DNA of 64,000 nucleotides from Nocardiopsis sp. TSRI0078. GTDB lineage: Bacteria > Actinomycetota > Actinomycetes > Streptosporangiales > Streptosporangiaceae. Made by a program: the position numbers and the translations under genes. Under the pieces are notes generated by a model. That model was not told the origin of the DNA. It made no database searches and was given only the letters and a program-made list of their open reading frames with translations. Shown here one piece after another: positions 51,814 to 60,799 of this stretch. Numbering within the stretch: position 1 is the stretch's first letter; each line of letters begins with the position of its first letter. The stretch is taken from positions 89,916-153,915 of the forward strand of contig NZ_LWLB01000005.1 of assembly GCF_001905145.1 (NCBI RefSeq), written 5' to 3'.

Positions 51814-53253
51814 CAAAACCCCAGGTCATAGCCTTGTTTGGTGAGAACCTGAGGGGGTCGTCCTGCCGGTGGGTCCAGGGTGGGACCAACACCAGGCCCC
51901 GTTGACCACGCCGCTTTCTCGTATGCCGACCGGCCCGCCCGGCGTCCCGCAACACCAGCCAGGCGGTTCGCTCCGCTGCCTCCCTCGCCACCTCCGGCAG
52001 CACACTGGCATAGGTATCCGCAGTCAACACGATGCTCGCGTGACCCAGCATCGCCTGCACCACCTTCAACTCCACCCCCGCCGCCAACGCCAACGTCGCC
52101 GCCCCATGGCGCAGATCATGCAACCGCACCGGCGGCAAAGCGCTCTCATCGTTCAGCTTCCGGAACAGGCGCGACAAACGCTCCGGCGCCATCGGGCCAC
52201 CACGCAGGGCGGTGAACACATACCCCTGCGGGATCCAGTTGCGCCCGCGCTCGGCTGCTTCGTGCTGCTGGCGCCACTGGTGACGGCGCAACACCCCGAC
52301 CGTGGCATGGTCCAACGTCAGCATGCGCCGGCTCGCCGCACTCTTGGGCGCCAGCTCCACCAACCCGCCCCGGCCCGTCTGGAGCTGCCGGGCGATGCGC
52401 ACCGTACCCCGGGCCAGGTCGAGGTCCTCCCACCTCAACCCCACCACCTCGCCCCTCCGCAACCCGGTCATCACCAGTAGGTGAAACAACGCATACAGCC
52501 GGTGGTCGGACACGAAGCCCAGGAAAGCGCGGGTTTGCTCGACCGTCCACACCGCCACCGCCGGCCGCATCCGGCTATGGGTCCACTCGGCCACCGCCTA
52601 GTCGGTCCACACCACCGGCCGCGTACCCACCCCCGGCTCCAACCGCAGGCCTCGAGCGGGGTTGGAGGGCAGCAACCGCTCACGCACCGCGGTGTTCAAC
52701 GCCGCCCGCAACGTGGCGCGGATCCGCTGCACCGTCGCCGGGGAAAGTCGATCCCCCATCGATGTGGTGTGGCACGAGATCGCATCGAACGCCTCCTGCA
52801 CCTGGGCAGGTGTCAACTCCTCCAACAGCACTCCGCCCAGCGAGGGCTTGAGGTAGCGGTCGATGTGCTCGCCGTAGCCGACCCTGGTGCGCGGCCGCAA
52901 CCGGGTCCGAGTGTCCAACCAGCGCTGGAGCCACTCCCCTACCGTCCACACCACCGGGCCTGTCGCATCTGTCTCCACGCCCTGGGCCCTACGCAGCGCC
53001 GCGCGCGCTGCCTCCCAGGAAGCGAACCCACCACGACGCACCCGGCATCGCCGACCCGGAACATGCTCCAACTCGGCCGAGAAGTACCAGCTCCCATGCC
53101 CGCGAGCACGCAACCGCGGACAGCTGCCCCCGACCTTCCTCGAGGTACCAGGCAAACGACACCCACACCGCTTGAACACCGAACCAGACCCAGACACGAC
53201 CACCACCTCCGAGCCCAGTCTCATCCCACACAGACGTGCTCGAAGAAGACCAG

Positions 53254-53310
53254 TGACGGGAGGCGATCCCGGCACACACCACAGCCTCTACCAACCCCGG
53301 TACGAAACAG
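53254..53310 (+). repeat. Dispersed hairpin repeat, copy E
   Basis: TGACGGGAGGCGATCCCGG to GGTACGAAACAG, about 55 bases upstream of the nonsense-mutated integrase start; the same placement as copy D beside the intact integrase. Confidence 0.68.
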
Positions 53311-53423
53311 TTGCGGTCAACCCTGGCACCGATCACTCACCCGGGCGAACGTTTCCGGCCACAGCACTAGCCGACCAGAACACCCATGCTTTGGCGGGTG
53401 GACGCAGCCCTTATGCTGACCCG

Positions 53424-54839
53424 GTGCAGACGACCACCCCCCACCTCCTGCTCGCGACACCGACCTACACGCGCGGCTTTGTCCCTGAGGATCTGGCCAC
53501 CTACGCCGAACTTTCCGAAGCCGGCTGGAGCCGTGTCGGACTCTTCGATGATCACGGTGCCGGGCCGGACGCCTACATGGCCCATCACCCCACCCCGTGG
53601 GGAGGCCGGACCCTCACCCCGCTGTATCGCACCGACCGTGCCTACACCGCACAGGACAAGGAACAGCCCCGCTTGTTCCGAGGCCCCGACACGGTGGCCC
53701 TGGACGTCGCCGAAGAAGTGCTCTACTCCCAGCAGCCCGCAGTGGTCCTGGCTGGCCGAACCGCGCCGTGCTGCGGGCGCTTGCACCATTTGGCCATCGC
53801 CTCCAGCGACGGCACGGTGCTCTTCGACAAGACCTTCTCCGCCTACGACGGCCTTGACGACACCCCGCAACCCTGGGACTGCGCCGGACAGCACCAGCCC
53901 GGAGAGGGCACCTTCGCCCGCTGGGCCACCACCGTCCACTCCCTGCTGCGCTTCCACCACACCACCCCCGAGACCCATCCCTTGGCCAACACCGAAGAGC
54001 GCCGGGGCAGGACCCTCCGCCGCTCCTGCCTCATCGTGTGGGGGCCCCAGGCCCTGTATGCGGTGATGGGCGAACTCGCCTCAACCCATGGGCAGGAAAG
54101 CCACGGGCGCAAGGTCGATGTGGACTGGGGGCTGGACCACCTGCGGGTGCTCGACCTTCAAGCCATCGACCTGCTCTGGCACGAAGCCGACGAGCTCGGA
54201 GTCGGCCACCTCATGCACCTGGACGCACCCTCACCAGCCCAGGAATGTGAGCTGATCCTCGACCACGCCCACTATCTGGCCAAGAACCCCCAGGTGGGCC
54301 TGCACGGCGGACCGTTGCAGCGCCGACCGGGATTTCGCATCGGCCCCGCGGACAGCACCGTGCTGCCTTCAACGTCACTCACCCTGCTCCAAACGGAGCA
54401 GCACATCGCTCCCGCACCGGCCGAGTCTGCTGCGCTGAGCGGGGCAGGGGCCCCGCGGCAACAGGATCCGCGCAAGCGCAAAGCGGTGGAGCTCCACGCT
54501 GAAGAGGTCGCCATCGCCCATTACCAGTGCCAGGGGTGGCAGGTACTCGAGCGTGGGCGGCCGGGCCGACCCTACGACCTGCTCTGCGTACGCGGCGACG
54601 AGGTCAAACACGTCGAGGCCAAAGGCCTGATCGGGCCTGCGGTGAACGTCGGCCTGACCGCTAACGAGAAGCACCACGCCCAGACCTTCCCTGACATCGA
54701 TCTGTTCGTGGTCCACGGCATCGGTGTCTCGGACACCTATGAGGCCGCTGGTGGAACCCCTCTGGTGTACGAGAACTGGACCCCCCAAGAGGAGGACCTC
54801 ACCCCAACCGCGTACCAGTACCGTCTCCCGCGGGCCTGA
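53424..54839 (+). CDS. DUF3883-domain (nuclease-like) protein
   Basis: GTG 53424 is chosen as the first plausible start after the integrase; the product has about 471 residues. The N-terminal two thirds (LLLATPTYTRGFVPEDLATY, VLYSQQPAVVLAGRTAPCCG, LRRSCLIVWGPQALYAVMGE) are of unknown family. The C-terminal domain (residues about 345-440) is DUF3883-like: RKAVELHAEEVAIAHYQCQG, PYDLLCVRGDEVKHVEAKG, with a D then E-x-K core that fits a PD-(D/E)xK nuclease. This domain recurs in defence-associated proteins. It is cargo of the third element. Confidence 0.65.
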   Translation: MQTTTPHLLLATPTYTRGFVPEDLATYAELSEAGWSRVGLFDDHGAGPDAYMAHHPTPWGGRTLTPLYRTDRAYTAQDKEQPRLFRGPDTVALDVAEEVLYSQQPAVVLAGRTAPCCGRLHHLAIASSDGTVLFDKTFSAYDGLDDTPQPWDCAGQHQPGEGTFARWATTVHSLLRFHHTTPETHPLANTEERRGRTLRRSCLIVWGPQALYAVMGELASTHGQESHGRKVDVDWGLDHLRVLDLQAIDLLWHEADELGVGHLMHLDAPSPAQECELILDHAHYLAKNPQVGLHGGPLQRRPGFRIGPADSTVLPSTSLTLLQTEQHIAPAPAESAALSGAGAPRQQDPRKRKAVELHAEEVAIAHYQCQGWQVLERGRPGRPYDLLCVRGDEVKHVEAKGLIGPAVNVGLTANEKHHAQTFPDIDLFVVHGIGVSDTYEAAGGTPLVYENWTPQEEDLTPTAYQYRLPRA

Positions 54840-54859
54840 ACACTCCCGAGTGTGTGAAC

Positions 54860-55633
54860 CTACGCACCGGGGGTGGGGCGTCGCTTATCCCGGGCGTACA
54901 AGACCGCGGTCGCCCTACTACCGCCGGGGGTGCGCCGTTCCAGGTCGAACAGGGTGGTGGCGGTGAACAGGTCGCTGAGCTTGCCGTAGCCGTAGGTGCG
55001 GGCGTCGAAATCCGGGCGCTGCTTCGTGATCAGGTGGCCGACCCGGGCCAGGTTGGCCCACCCGTCCTCGTCCGAGGACGCCTCCACCGCCTGGCGCAAC
55101 AGCAGTACCAGCGCCGTGTCACCCTTCAACCAAGCTGTGGGGACCGGCCCGGTATCGGCTCCGACCGTTGTGGGCTCGACGTCCACGGCAGTGCGCAGGT
55201 TCTCGATCCGGATGAACTTGTCGCACGCGGCGACGAACGGCTCAGGGGTCTTGTGCTCTCCGAACCCGTAGACCGTCAGCCCCGACTCACGGATCCTGGC
55301 GGCCAGGCGGGTGAAGTCGCTGTCGCTGGAGACGATGCAGAACCCGTCAAAACGGCCGGTGTACAGCAGGTCCATGGCGTCGATGATCAGCGCGGCATCG
55401 GTGGCGTTCTTGCCGCTGGTGTAGGCGAACTGCTGCATGGGGTGGATGGAGTGGGCGAGCAACTCGTCCTTCCAGCCCTTGAGCCGGGTGCCCGTCCAGT
55501 CGCCGTAGGCACGTTTGACGTGCGCGGTCCCGTACTGGGCGACTTCCGCGAACAGGGCCCGGGCCACGGAGGGCGGGATGTTGTCGGCGTCGATCAGCAC
55601 CGCGAGCTTGGTGGGGTCCTCGGTCGAACTCAT
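54860..55633 (-). CDS. NYN-domain (PIN-like) protein, LabA-type
   Basis: ATG 55633 has GGAG about 9 bases upstream; about 257 residues. The N-terminal NYN/LabA core is clear: KLAVLIDADNIPPSVARALF, AALIIDAMDLLYTGRFDGFC, IVSSDSDFTRLAARIRESGL, with the conserved Asp residues (LIDAD, IDAMD, SSDSDF) of the PIN-like nuclease fold. The C-terminal 90 residues (KGDTALVLLLRQAVEASSDE, GYGKLSDLFTATTLFDLERR) fit an OST-HTH/LOTUS-like RNA-binding domain. It is predicted to be an RNase. It is convergent with the DUF3883 gene with 20 bases between. Confidence 0.78.
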   Translation of the reverse strand: MSSTEDPTKLAVLIDADNIPPSVARALFAEVAQYGTAHVKRAYGDWTGTRLKGWKDELLAHSIHPMQQFAYTSGKNATDAALIIDAMDLLYTGRFDGFCIVSSDSDFTRLAARIRESGLTVYGFGEHKTPEPFVAACDKFIRIENLRTAVDVEPTTVGADTGPVPTAWLKGDTALVLLLRQAVEASSDEDGWANLARVGHLITKQRPDFDARTYGYGKLSDLFTATTLFDLERRTPGGSRATAVLYARDKRRPTPGA

Positions 55634-55935
55634 CGCTGGGCTCCTGCTCATGGACGCGGGGGATCGGGGTATGGTGCGGGCCGACGAATGTTCCTCTCGG
55701 ACATGATCTGCCAAAACCCACCCAGTGGAAACCGTCTCCCGCTACGCTGTCTGCCATGGCGGTCCCGCAGAGGCCTGCCGGCCCCTTGAGGGACAGGACC
55801 CCGGCGTCCGGTCCCGGCGGCTGAAGGGTGTGGTACACCTGCTCTGCGTCTCAGGCGAGTTCGTTGATCATGCGCCACGACGGTAATGGCCCTGCTCTAC
55901 GCGTCTGGCCGGGCAGCCGCGGAAACGAGACAGCC

Positions 55936-56871
55936 ATGCCATCCGGTTCCGTCCAGCGACGCACCGCCAAAGCTCGCCTCCGGTACTCTGGAGAGTTCTT
56001 CCACGAAGCCGAAGCAGGCCTTCCCCGGGACAAGACCGACCACGGCCTGGACACCTGCACCTCCGAGCAGCAAGCGCTGAGGGCATTGCTTGCCATTGCC
56101 GTGTTCAACTCCGACGGCCTCGGAGCTCCGCCCCGCGACTGGGGCATCCACGTCATCCGCGTCTACACGCTCCGCATGTCCGCGCGGTTCAACGACCTGC
56201 ACATCGCCACCGACTGCCCCTGGAACGTCTCCCGGCGGATCAACACCCCTCGCGCTGACAGTGCGTACAGGATCCCCGGGCTGCGCACCCTGTGCCACCG
56301 GTTTGACCACACCACCCTGCGGCACCTACCCACCCGCGCCTTTCTGCTGGTCCGCTTCAACCATGAGGAAGGCTCCCGGCTCGTGTGCGGCCGCCCTTGC
56401 CCTGACAGCGACCTCGACAAGGACATGCTCCCGGTCGACCATCCGATGGGACCCCAGGAGATCAGCGAACTGGCCACCGTCCCGCCCATGAGCCCCGCGG
56501 CCCAGACCCTGTTGGCCGCGCTGCTCGTCCGGATGGCGCTGCAAGCCCCTGACGGGACGTGGGCGACGGCGGGCTGGCACTACCCACCCCGCGACATCCC
56601 GAACGCTTTCCCCAACCAGAACGAGATAGGCAAGGCCCTGTGGGGAGCCAACGACCACTGGAGCCTGCGCTGGTACGGGTTCCCCAACCCCGAGTTCGTC
56701 GCCGCGGCCCTGACCGACCCAGTGATCGGGCTCGCCGGAGCCACCGTGGAAGATGTCGGCAACGACTTCGTAGTGTCCTACCGCAGCGCCCGATTGCGTC
56801 TGGTCGAGCACAACCGCCACATGCTCGGCTCCACACAGGCCGTGCTTCAAGCCCTGGAACGCCAGGAGTGA
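55936..56871 (+). CDS. Hypothetical protein beside the NYN gene
   Basis: ATG 55936 gives 311 residues (a longer in-frame extension to 55828 is possible). No known family is recognised. Segments that look ordered: DWGIHVIRVYTLRMSARFND, LPTRAFLLVRFNHEEGSRLV, AAQTLLAALLVRMALQAPDG, and WYGFPNPEFVAAALTDPVIG. The C-terminus is cut off from downstream sequence by an IS3 element only 4 bases after its stop; the stop could be original. Confidence 0.5.
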   Translation: MPSGSVQRRTAKARLRYSGEFFHEAEAGLPRDKTDHGLDTCTSEQQALRALLAIAVFNSDGLGAPPRDWGIHVIRVYTLRMSARFNDLHIATDCPWNVSRRINTPRADSAYRIPGLRTLCHRFDHTTLRHLPTRAFLLVRFNHEEGSRLVCGRPCPDSDLDKDMLPVDHPMGPQEISELATVPPMSPAAQTLLAALLVRMALQAPDGTWATAGWHYPPRDIPNAFPNQNEIGKALWGANDHWSLRWYGFPNPEFVAAALTDPVIGLAGATVEDVGNDFVVSYRSARLRLVEHNRHMLGSTQAVLQALERQE

Positions 56872-56937
56872 TCTTGCTTCGGTTCGGTAGACAGGTGTCC
56901 GCTTTCGGATATTTTGTCACTGAACGAGGAGATGGAC

Positions 56938-57210
56938 GTGCCCAAGACCCGCCCCGCGTATCCGCCGGAGTACCGCGATCAGATCATCGCTCTGGCCCGC
57001 TCCGGCCGCGGCCTCGAGGACCTGGCAGCCGAGTTCGAGCCTTCGGCTCAGACCATCCGCACCTGGATCAAGCAGGCCAAGATCGATTCCGGCCAGATAG
57101 AAGGCACCACCAGCGACGACAAGGCCGAACTGGCCCGGTTGCGCCGTGAGAACGCCCAACTGCGCGAGGAACGCGAGATCCTGCGCAAGGCCACGGCTTT
57201 CTTCGCCTGA
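56938..57210 (+). CDS. IS3-family orfA transposase helper
   Basis: GTG 56938 follows GAGGAG (about 6 bases). 90 residues. Helix-turn-helix of the HTH_Tnp_1 type (YPPEYRDQIIALARSGRGLE, DLAAEFEPSAQTIRTWIKQA) and a C-terminal leucine-zipper-like coil (KAELARLRRENAQLREEREI). It binds the IS ends. An ATG at 56932 and a TTG at 56914 are also in frame. Confidence 0.85.
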   Translation: MPKTRPAYPPEYRDQIIALARSGRGLEDLAAEFEPSAQTIRTWIKQAKIDSGQIEGTTSDDKAELARLRRENAQLREEREILRKATAFFA

Positions 57211-57222
57211 GGAGACCAGCAG

Positions 57223-58137
57223 GTGATCTACCGGCTGATCGACGAAGAGAAGGCGCACCATCCCGTCTCCCTGATGTCCCGGCTGCTCGGTGTGTCGCGG
57301 CAGGGCTACTACCAGCATGTTCACCGAGTCGAGCACGGACCCGGTCCCCGCGATCGCTCCAATGCCGAGCTGGCCGAGAGGATCCGCCACCACCACGAAC
57401 AGTCCCGGGGCACCTATGGAGCTCCCAGGATTCAGGCCGATCTACGCGAGATCGACGGACTGCGGGTGGGACGCAACCGCATCGCCCGCCTGATGCGGCG
57501 TGAGGTCCTGGTGGGGGTGCACCGTCGCACTGGCCGCAAGGGCCTGACCTCACAGGATCGGATGGCCGCCGCCCCGCCGGACCTGGTCGGCCGCGACTTC
57601 ACCGCCCATGCCCCGAACCTGAAATGGACGGCTGATATCACCTACGTGCCCACCGACCAGGGGTGGCTCTACCTGGCCGTGGTGATGGACCTGTTCTCCC
57701 GCCGCATCGTGGGGTGGGCGATGGCCGCTCACATGCGCGCTGAGCTGGTCTGTGACGCGCTGAGCATGGCGGTGTCCGCCCGCCGCCCCGGGCCCGGACT
57801 GATCCACCACTCGGACAAGGGAGCGCAATACACCAGTCTGTCCTTCGGCCGTCGCTGCGAGGAGGCGGGCATCGCACCCTCGACCGGGCGGACGGGGTCG
57901 TGTTACGACAACGCCGTCACCGAGAGCTTCTTCGCCTCGCTGGAGACCGAACTGATCGACCGCGCCCGCTTCGCGACCAGGGCGGACGCGGAGCGGGAGG
58001 TGTTCTCCTACATCGAGGGGTTCTACAACCCTTGGCGGCGGCATTCCGCCAACGGCCAGCTCAGCCCGACCGAGTATGAACGTCGCCACACTGAAGCCAT
58101 GCAAGAGAAGCTTGCGGTGCTGCCTCAGGCCGCGTAA
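57223..58137 (+). CDS. IS3-family orfB integrase-type transposase
   Basis: GTG 57223 follows GAGGAG with 8 bases between. 304 residues. DDE catalytic motifs: LKWTADITYVPTDQGWLYLA (first Asp), LIHHSDKGAQYTSLSFG (second Asp), and CYDNAVTESFFASLETELID (Glu). It appears full length. OrfA and orfB are separated by 12 bases rather than overlapping, so fusion by frameshifting may be reduced or absent here. Confidence 0.88.
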   Translation: MIYRLIDEEKAHHPVSLMSRLLGVSRQGYYQHVHRVEHGPGPRDRSNAELAERIRHHHEQSRGTYGAPRIQADLREIDGLRVGRNRIARLMRREVLVGVHRRTGRKGLTSQDRMAAAPPDLVGRDFTAHAPNLKWTADITYVPTDQGWLYLAVVMDLFSRRIVGWAMAAHMRAELVCDALSMAVSARRPGPGLIHHSDKGAQYTSLSFGRRCEEAGIAPSTGRTGSCYDNAVTESFFASLETELIDRARFATRADAEREVFSYIEGFYNPWRRHSANGQLSPTEYERRHTEAMQEKLAVLPQAA

Positions 58138-58179
58138 AACCCCAGCCCACAGGTGTCTACCGAACTGAAGCAACTTCAC

Positions 58180-58352
58180 GGGTGGCCTACCGCGACCGCA
58201 ACACCGTGGAGCGGTGCATCAACCTGCTCAAGCAGAACCGGGCGATCGCGACCCGCTACGACAAGCGGGCCGCGATCTTCGACGGGACCGTGCAGGTCGC
58301 CTCGATCCGGATCTGGCTTCGAGACCTCACCCGTTCAAAAAACAGTGCCTAG
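58180..58352 (+). pseudogene. Transposase C-terminal remnant
   Basis: The frame VAYRDRNTVERCINLLKQNR, then AIATRYDKRAAIFDGTVQVA, ends at a stop at 58350-58352. It matches the end of an IS5-type DDE transposase (Glu in VERC). No 5' part exists because the IS3 element precedes it. Evidence of successive insertions at this site. Confidence 0.7.
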
Positions 58353-59602
58353 CGCTCCAGGTCAGGGCCCTCCTGCGAACCACGGTTCCGTCGACCACCG
58401 TCAGGGGAGGACGTCTGAGTACGCCTTGCGCCCGGGGGAAGCAGTCCCTGCTGGGAGCGTCGCACCGCCTTGGCCGCGTCCGCAGGGATCTCGCTGCCCG
58501 GCTCCTTAGCAGCTCTCATCGCCTCCACATAGCGCGCGCGTTCCTCCGGGGAACCGGAGAAGTACTCCTGTGGGCTCGATGGCAGGTCGGCGTTGTCCAC
58601 ACCACGCTGGCCCGCCAGGAACACCGCCTTCTGTACCTTCTGGTACCAGGCGTGCTTGGCGAGCTGCTTGTCCTGGCCCTCATATGCCACCGCAGCCACG
58701 CGGTCGGCGTGAGCGTGCAGGGTCAGCATCGTCGGAGCCGTTCGGGCATCCAGTTCCCGCCGATCCAGGAGGGTCTGGCTGTGCTGCCAATACTTGGACA
58801 GCCAGTCACCAGCCTCCTCCTGGCCGAAGACCACTCGCCCGTCGCCTCGGATCTCCCGCAGTGCCGAGGCCGCCTGCGGTTCACTGGCCCAGGCGCCATC
58901 GGGGCCGCGGGCGTTGTCGTAATGGAGCGCGCCAGACCGGTCGGTGATGATGACCCGGTCCACGTTGGGGTCGGCCTCGACCACATCCAGCGATCGGGGC
59001 AACTGCGCCACCACGGAGTCGTGGTATTCGGCGTCGGACCAGCGCGCCTCTTCGGCAGGTTCCTTCAGGTACCGGCCGACCATGTCCAGGCAACTGCGCT
59101 CGGTGGGCGTGGCCAGCGCCACGACTTCGACCTCGTACCCGCTGTGGACCCGGACCGTTGTGCCGTCCTCCTTGGTCGTGTGCACCGGCTTGGACAGCTC
59201 TTCGGCGTACTTGGTCAGGTACTCGGGGCGGCTGAAGGTGTTCTCGATGATTAGCCGGTAGCCGTGGGCGTGAGCGTAGTTGCGGGCCATGTCGGACCAG
59301 GCGTACATCGCCTGTGCGGTGTGGTCGGTCATTTCGTGCGGGGCATCCCGCATGATCTCGTCCAGCTCGGGGTGGAGGAGGCGGAAGTCGTCCGGGTTGA
59401 TCTGGGCGATGTCGCTGCCGTGGCGCTCATCGATCCCGTTGAGCGCGCTGGACTTCCCGGCGGCGGTCTGACCTCCCAGCAGGATCAGGGTGGGGCGCTC
59501 TCCCGGGGCTACCGGCTTGATGTCACCGAAAACGGTGGGCTTGATGTACTCGTCGAAGATCCCTTGGAGGAGCTCTGGGCTCACCTCGTAGGGGGCAGGC
59601 AC
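58349..59602 (-). CDS. Zeta-toxin family protein
   Basis: GTG 59602 gives 417 residues, longer than the usual 280. The zeta kinase core has a P-loop LILLGGQTAAGKSSALNGID near residue 45, then DIAQINPDDFRLLHPELDEI (substrate Asp/Arg region) and GYRLIIENTFSRPEYLTKYA. Zeta toxins phosphorylate UDP-N-acetylglucosamine and stop cell-wall synthesis. The C-terminal 150 residues (ASALREIRGDGRVVFGQEEA onward) are an extension of unknown role. It is preceded by a small gene that is the likely antitoxin. The C-terminus overlaps the transposase remnant stop by 4 bases. Confidence 0.8.
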   Translation of the reverse strand: MPAPYEVSPELLQGIFDEYIKPTVFGDIKPVAPGERPTLILLGGQTAAGKSSALNGIDERHGSDIAQINPDDFRLLHPELDEIMRDAPHEMTDHTAQAMYAWSDMARNYAHAHGYRLIIENTFSRPEYLTKYAEELSKPVHTTKEDGTTVRVHSGYEVEVVALATPTERSCLDMVGRYLKEPAEEARWSDAEYHDSVVAQLPRSLDVVEADPNVDRVIITDRSGALHYDNARGPDGAWASEPQAASALREIRGDGRVVFGQEEAGDWLSKYWQHSQTLLDRRELDARTAPTMLTLHAHADRVAAVAYEGQDKQLAKHAWYQKVQKAVFLAGQRGVDNADLPSSPQEYFSGSPEERARYVEAMRAAKEPGSEIPADAAKAVRRSQQGLLPPGARRTQTSSPDGGRRNRGSQEGPDLER

Positions 59603-59605
59603 CGG

Positions 59606-59863
59606 TTAGGCTCCCCGAAGACGATCGCGCTCCTCCTGGAGCTGCTCGATCAGGGTGATCATCTCGTCCCGGGTCAGGTGGCGGCGCCGCTTGACTTGCC
59701 AGGCCCGGATCATCTTCTCCTTCGCGTCGTCCTTCTCCTCCGGAGTGGTGGCGGCTTCGGCCGCCCGCATGTACGCGGCCGCGGTGCGGGTGGCGGTGTT
59801 CTGGAGGACCTCGAAGACCACGTCCACAGGGGTCGCCGGGTCGCGCAGATCGGTGGTGTCCAC
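59606..59863 (-). CDS. Probable antitoxin of the zeta toxin
   Basis: The GTG at 59863 is preceded by GAGGAG (6-11 bases), giving 85 residues. It is helical and charged (DTTDLRDPATPVDVVFEVLQ, AAEAATTPEEKDDAKEKMIR, RHLTRDEMITLIEQLQEERD). The zeta gene follows after 3 bases, so they form one operon. The pairing and size fit epsilon-type antitoxins functionally, although I see no direct similarity. The longer upstream frame that includes it is not used. Confidence 0.65.
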   Translation of the reverse strand: MDTTDLRDPATPVDVVFEVLQNTATRTAAAYMRAAEAATTPEEKDDAKEKMIRAWQVKRRRHLTRDEMITLIEQLQEERDRLRGA

Positions 59864-60149
59864 CAGGGTCTCCTCATCTCGGGGGCGTGGATGCGCAGGG
59901 TTGTTCCGTTGTGTGTCGCGTATTCGCCCGGGGCGTCCTGAAGTCGGGATCAGAGGCGAATTCGGGACGGACCATCTTGACTGCGATTCAGCGCCCCTCA
60001 GGCACGGTGACAGCGTAAACGACACCCTTGCCTTGCGCCCGGAAGGGGCCGACCTCTCGGGGTCGGAGGGTTCTGGCGGAGCCATCCAGGGAGGGACACC
60101 GGTCGAGGGTGAGCGGCCACGTGTTCCTCTCGATGGGGATCGAGCGCTC
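59864..60149. other. Noncoding stretch between antitoxin and frameshifted gene
   Basis: About 285 bases. The continuing minus-strand frame here is Ser/Arg/Pro-rich and unlikely to be coding. The antitoxin promoter should lie near its left end. I see no other feature. Confidence 0.4.
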
Positions 60150-60586
60150 GTTGTATCCAGACACAGTTCAGGAATCCCACCGTGTCCGTCGTCGAGGCCC
60201 AGCTCGCGTGGACGAGCACTATGACACCGTGTTCGGTGAAAGCTTCGACATCCGTCTCGGTGATCTCCTTCGGGTACAGAGTCACCGGCACGATCTCGCG
60301 TCCTTGTGTGGGCCAGGGCGTCAAGGTCCGTCTCGAAGGCGCTCATCGTCGCGTTGTCCGGAGGTCGCTGTCCGGTGAGGGTGCCAATGAATCCCGTAGA
60401 GGTGCACGCGAAGTAGAGGTTGCGCATGGGCATTCGGCTCAACGGCTGGAGCGCTCCGGGTACGGCTCCAGCGAACCCGTTCAGGAAAGCCCGTCCAAGT
60501 ACCGTGTCCTGCTCTGCCGGCATGAGACGCGCAATGTGCCAGATGACGTCATCGACAACCTGGGGCAAGGGCGTCCCGCTGAGCAT
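60150..60586 (-). pseudogene. Frameshifted hypothetical gene at att copy 4
   Basis: Two frames join into one protein: LSGTPLPQVVDDVIWHIARL, NLYFACTSTGFIGTLTGQRP, MSAFETDLDALAHT in the first, then REIVPVTLYPKEITETDVEA, FTEHGVIVLVHASWASTTDT in the second, with the shift near 60310. The start (60586) lies 2 bases from att copy 4. No family is recognised. It is probably an element gene cut or decayed after integration. Confidence 0.5.
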
Positions 60587-60587
60587 T

Positions 60588-60631
60588 CTTCTAATCCGAT
60601 GGCCGCAATTCGAATCCTGTCGGGTGCACCA
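60588..60631 (+). other. tRNA-Arg(UCU) 3'-half att copy 4 (diverged)
   Basis: CTTCTAATCCGATGGCCGCA, then a T-arm with a two-base change (GCAATTCGAATCCTGT), and GTGCACCA; one base shorter than the other copies. It keeps the anticodon loop CTTCTAA. No arm is present upstream; a decayed gene starts there instead. Mutations show it is the oldest copy. Confidence 0.78.
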
Positions 60632-60659
60632 TAAAATCCAAGGTCAAACGGGGTGCACG

Positions 60660-60790
60660 ACCTCACCTTCGAGGACCCGTCACACTGATGGGGCCAGGGC
60701 CGGACCAAGATGGGGCCAGGCCCCTGCTCACGCCCCTCCCCGCTCGTGCTGCCGGGTCCCCCGACGTCCCGCAGCGCCAGGCAGGCGGGG
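60660..60790 (-). pseudogene. Integrase 3'-end relic next to att copy 4
   Basis: The reverse strand still shows LALRDVGGPGSTSG and a run of CCCATC...CCCTGGCCCCATCAGTG that lines up with the C-terminal end of the intact integrase (WLVLRDSGRTHQRG, then RSHPGPISA). The rest of the gene is gone. Confidence 0.55.
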
Positions 60791-60799
60791 TCCTAATTC

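Larger units (their letters stand above)
51512..53197 (-). pseudogene. Tyrosine integrase with in-frame stop
   Basis: This integrase is homologous to the one at 47656. The 5' half (from GTG 53197: SGSGSVFKRCGCR, GEWLQRWLDTRTRLRPRTRV) ends at TAG 52598-52600, where the intact homologue has Gln in WTDQAVAEW. The 3' half restarts at 52594 and carries VMTGLRRGEVVGLRWEDLDL, RLHDLRHGAATLALAAGVEL and TADTYASVLPEVA (Tyr). The frame reads through att copy 3 to 51512, so its original end is unclear. A CAG to TAG change is the single lesion. Confidence 0.85.
56875..58172 (+). mobile_element. IS3-family insertion sequence
   Basis: The left end TGCTTCGGTTCGGTAGACA and the right end TGTCTACCGAACTGAAGCA form imperfect inverted repeats with terminal TG/CA. 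About 1298 bp with two genes, orfA and orfB. No target duplication is obvious between the flanks (ATCT left, ACTT right), and the right flank is the remnant of another transposase, so the right side may have been rearranged. Confidence 0.82.
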
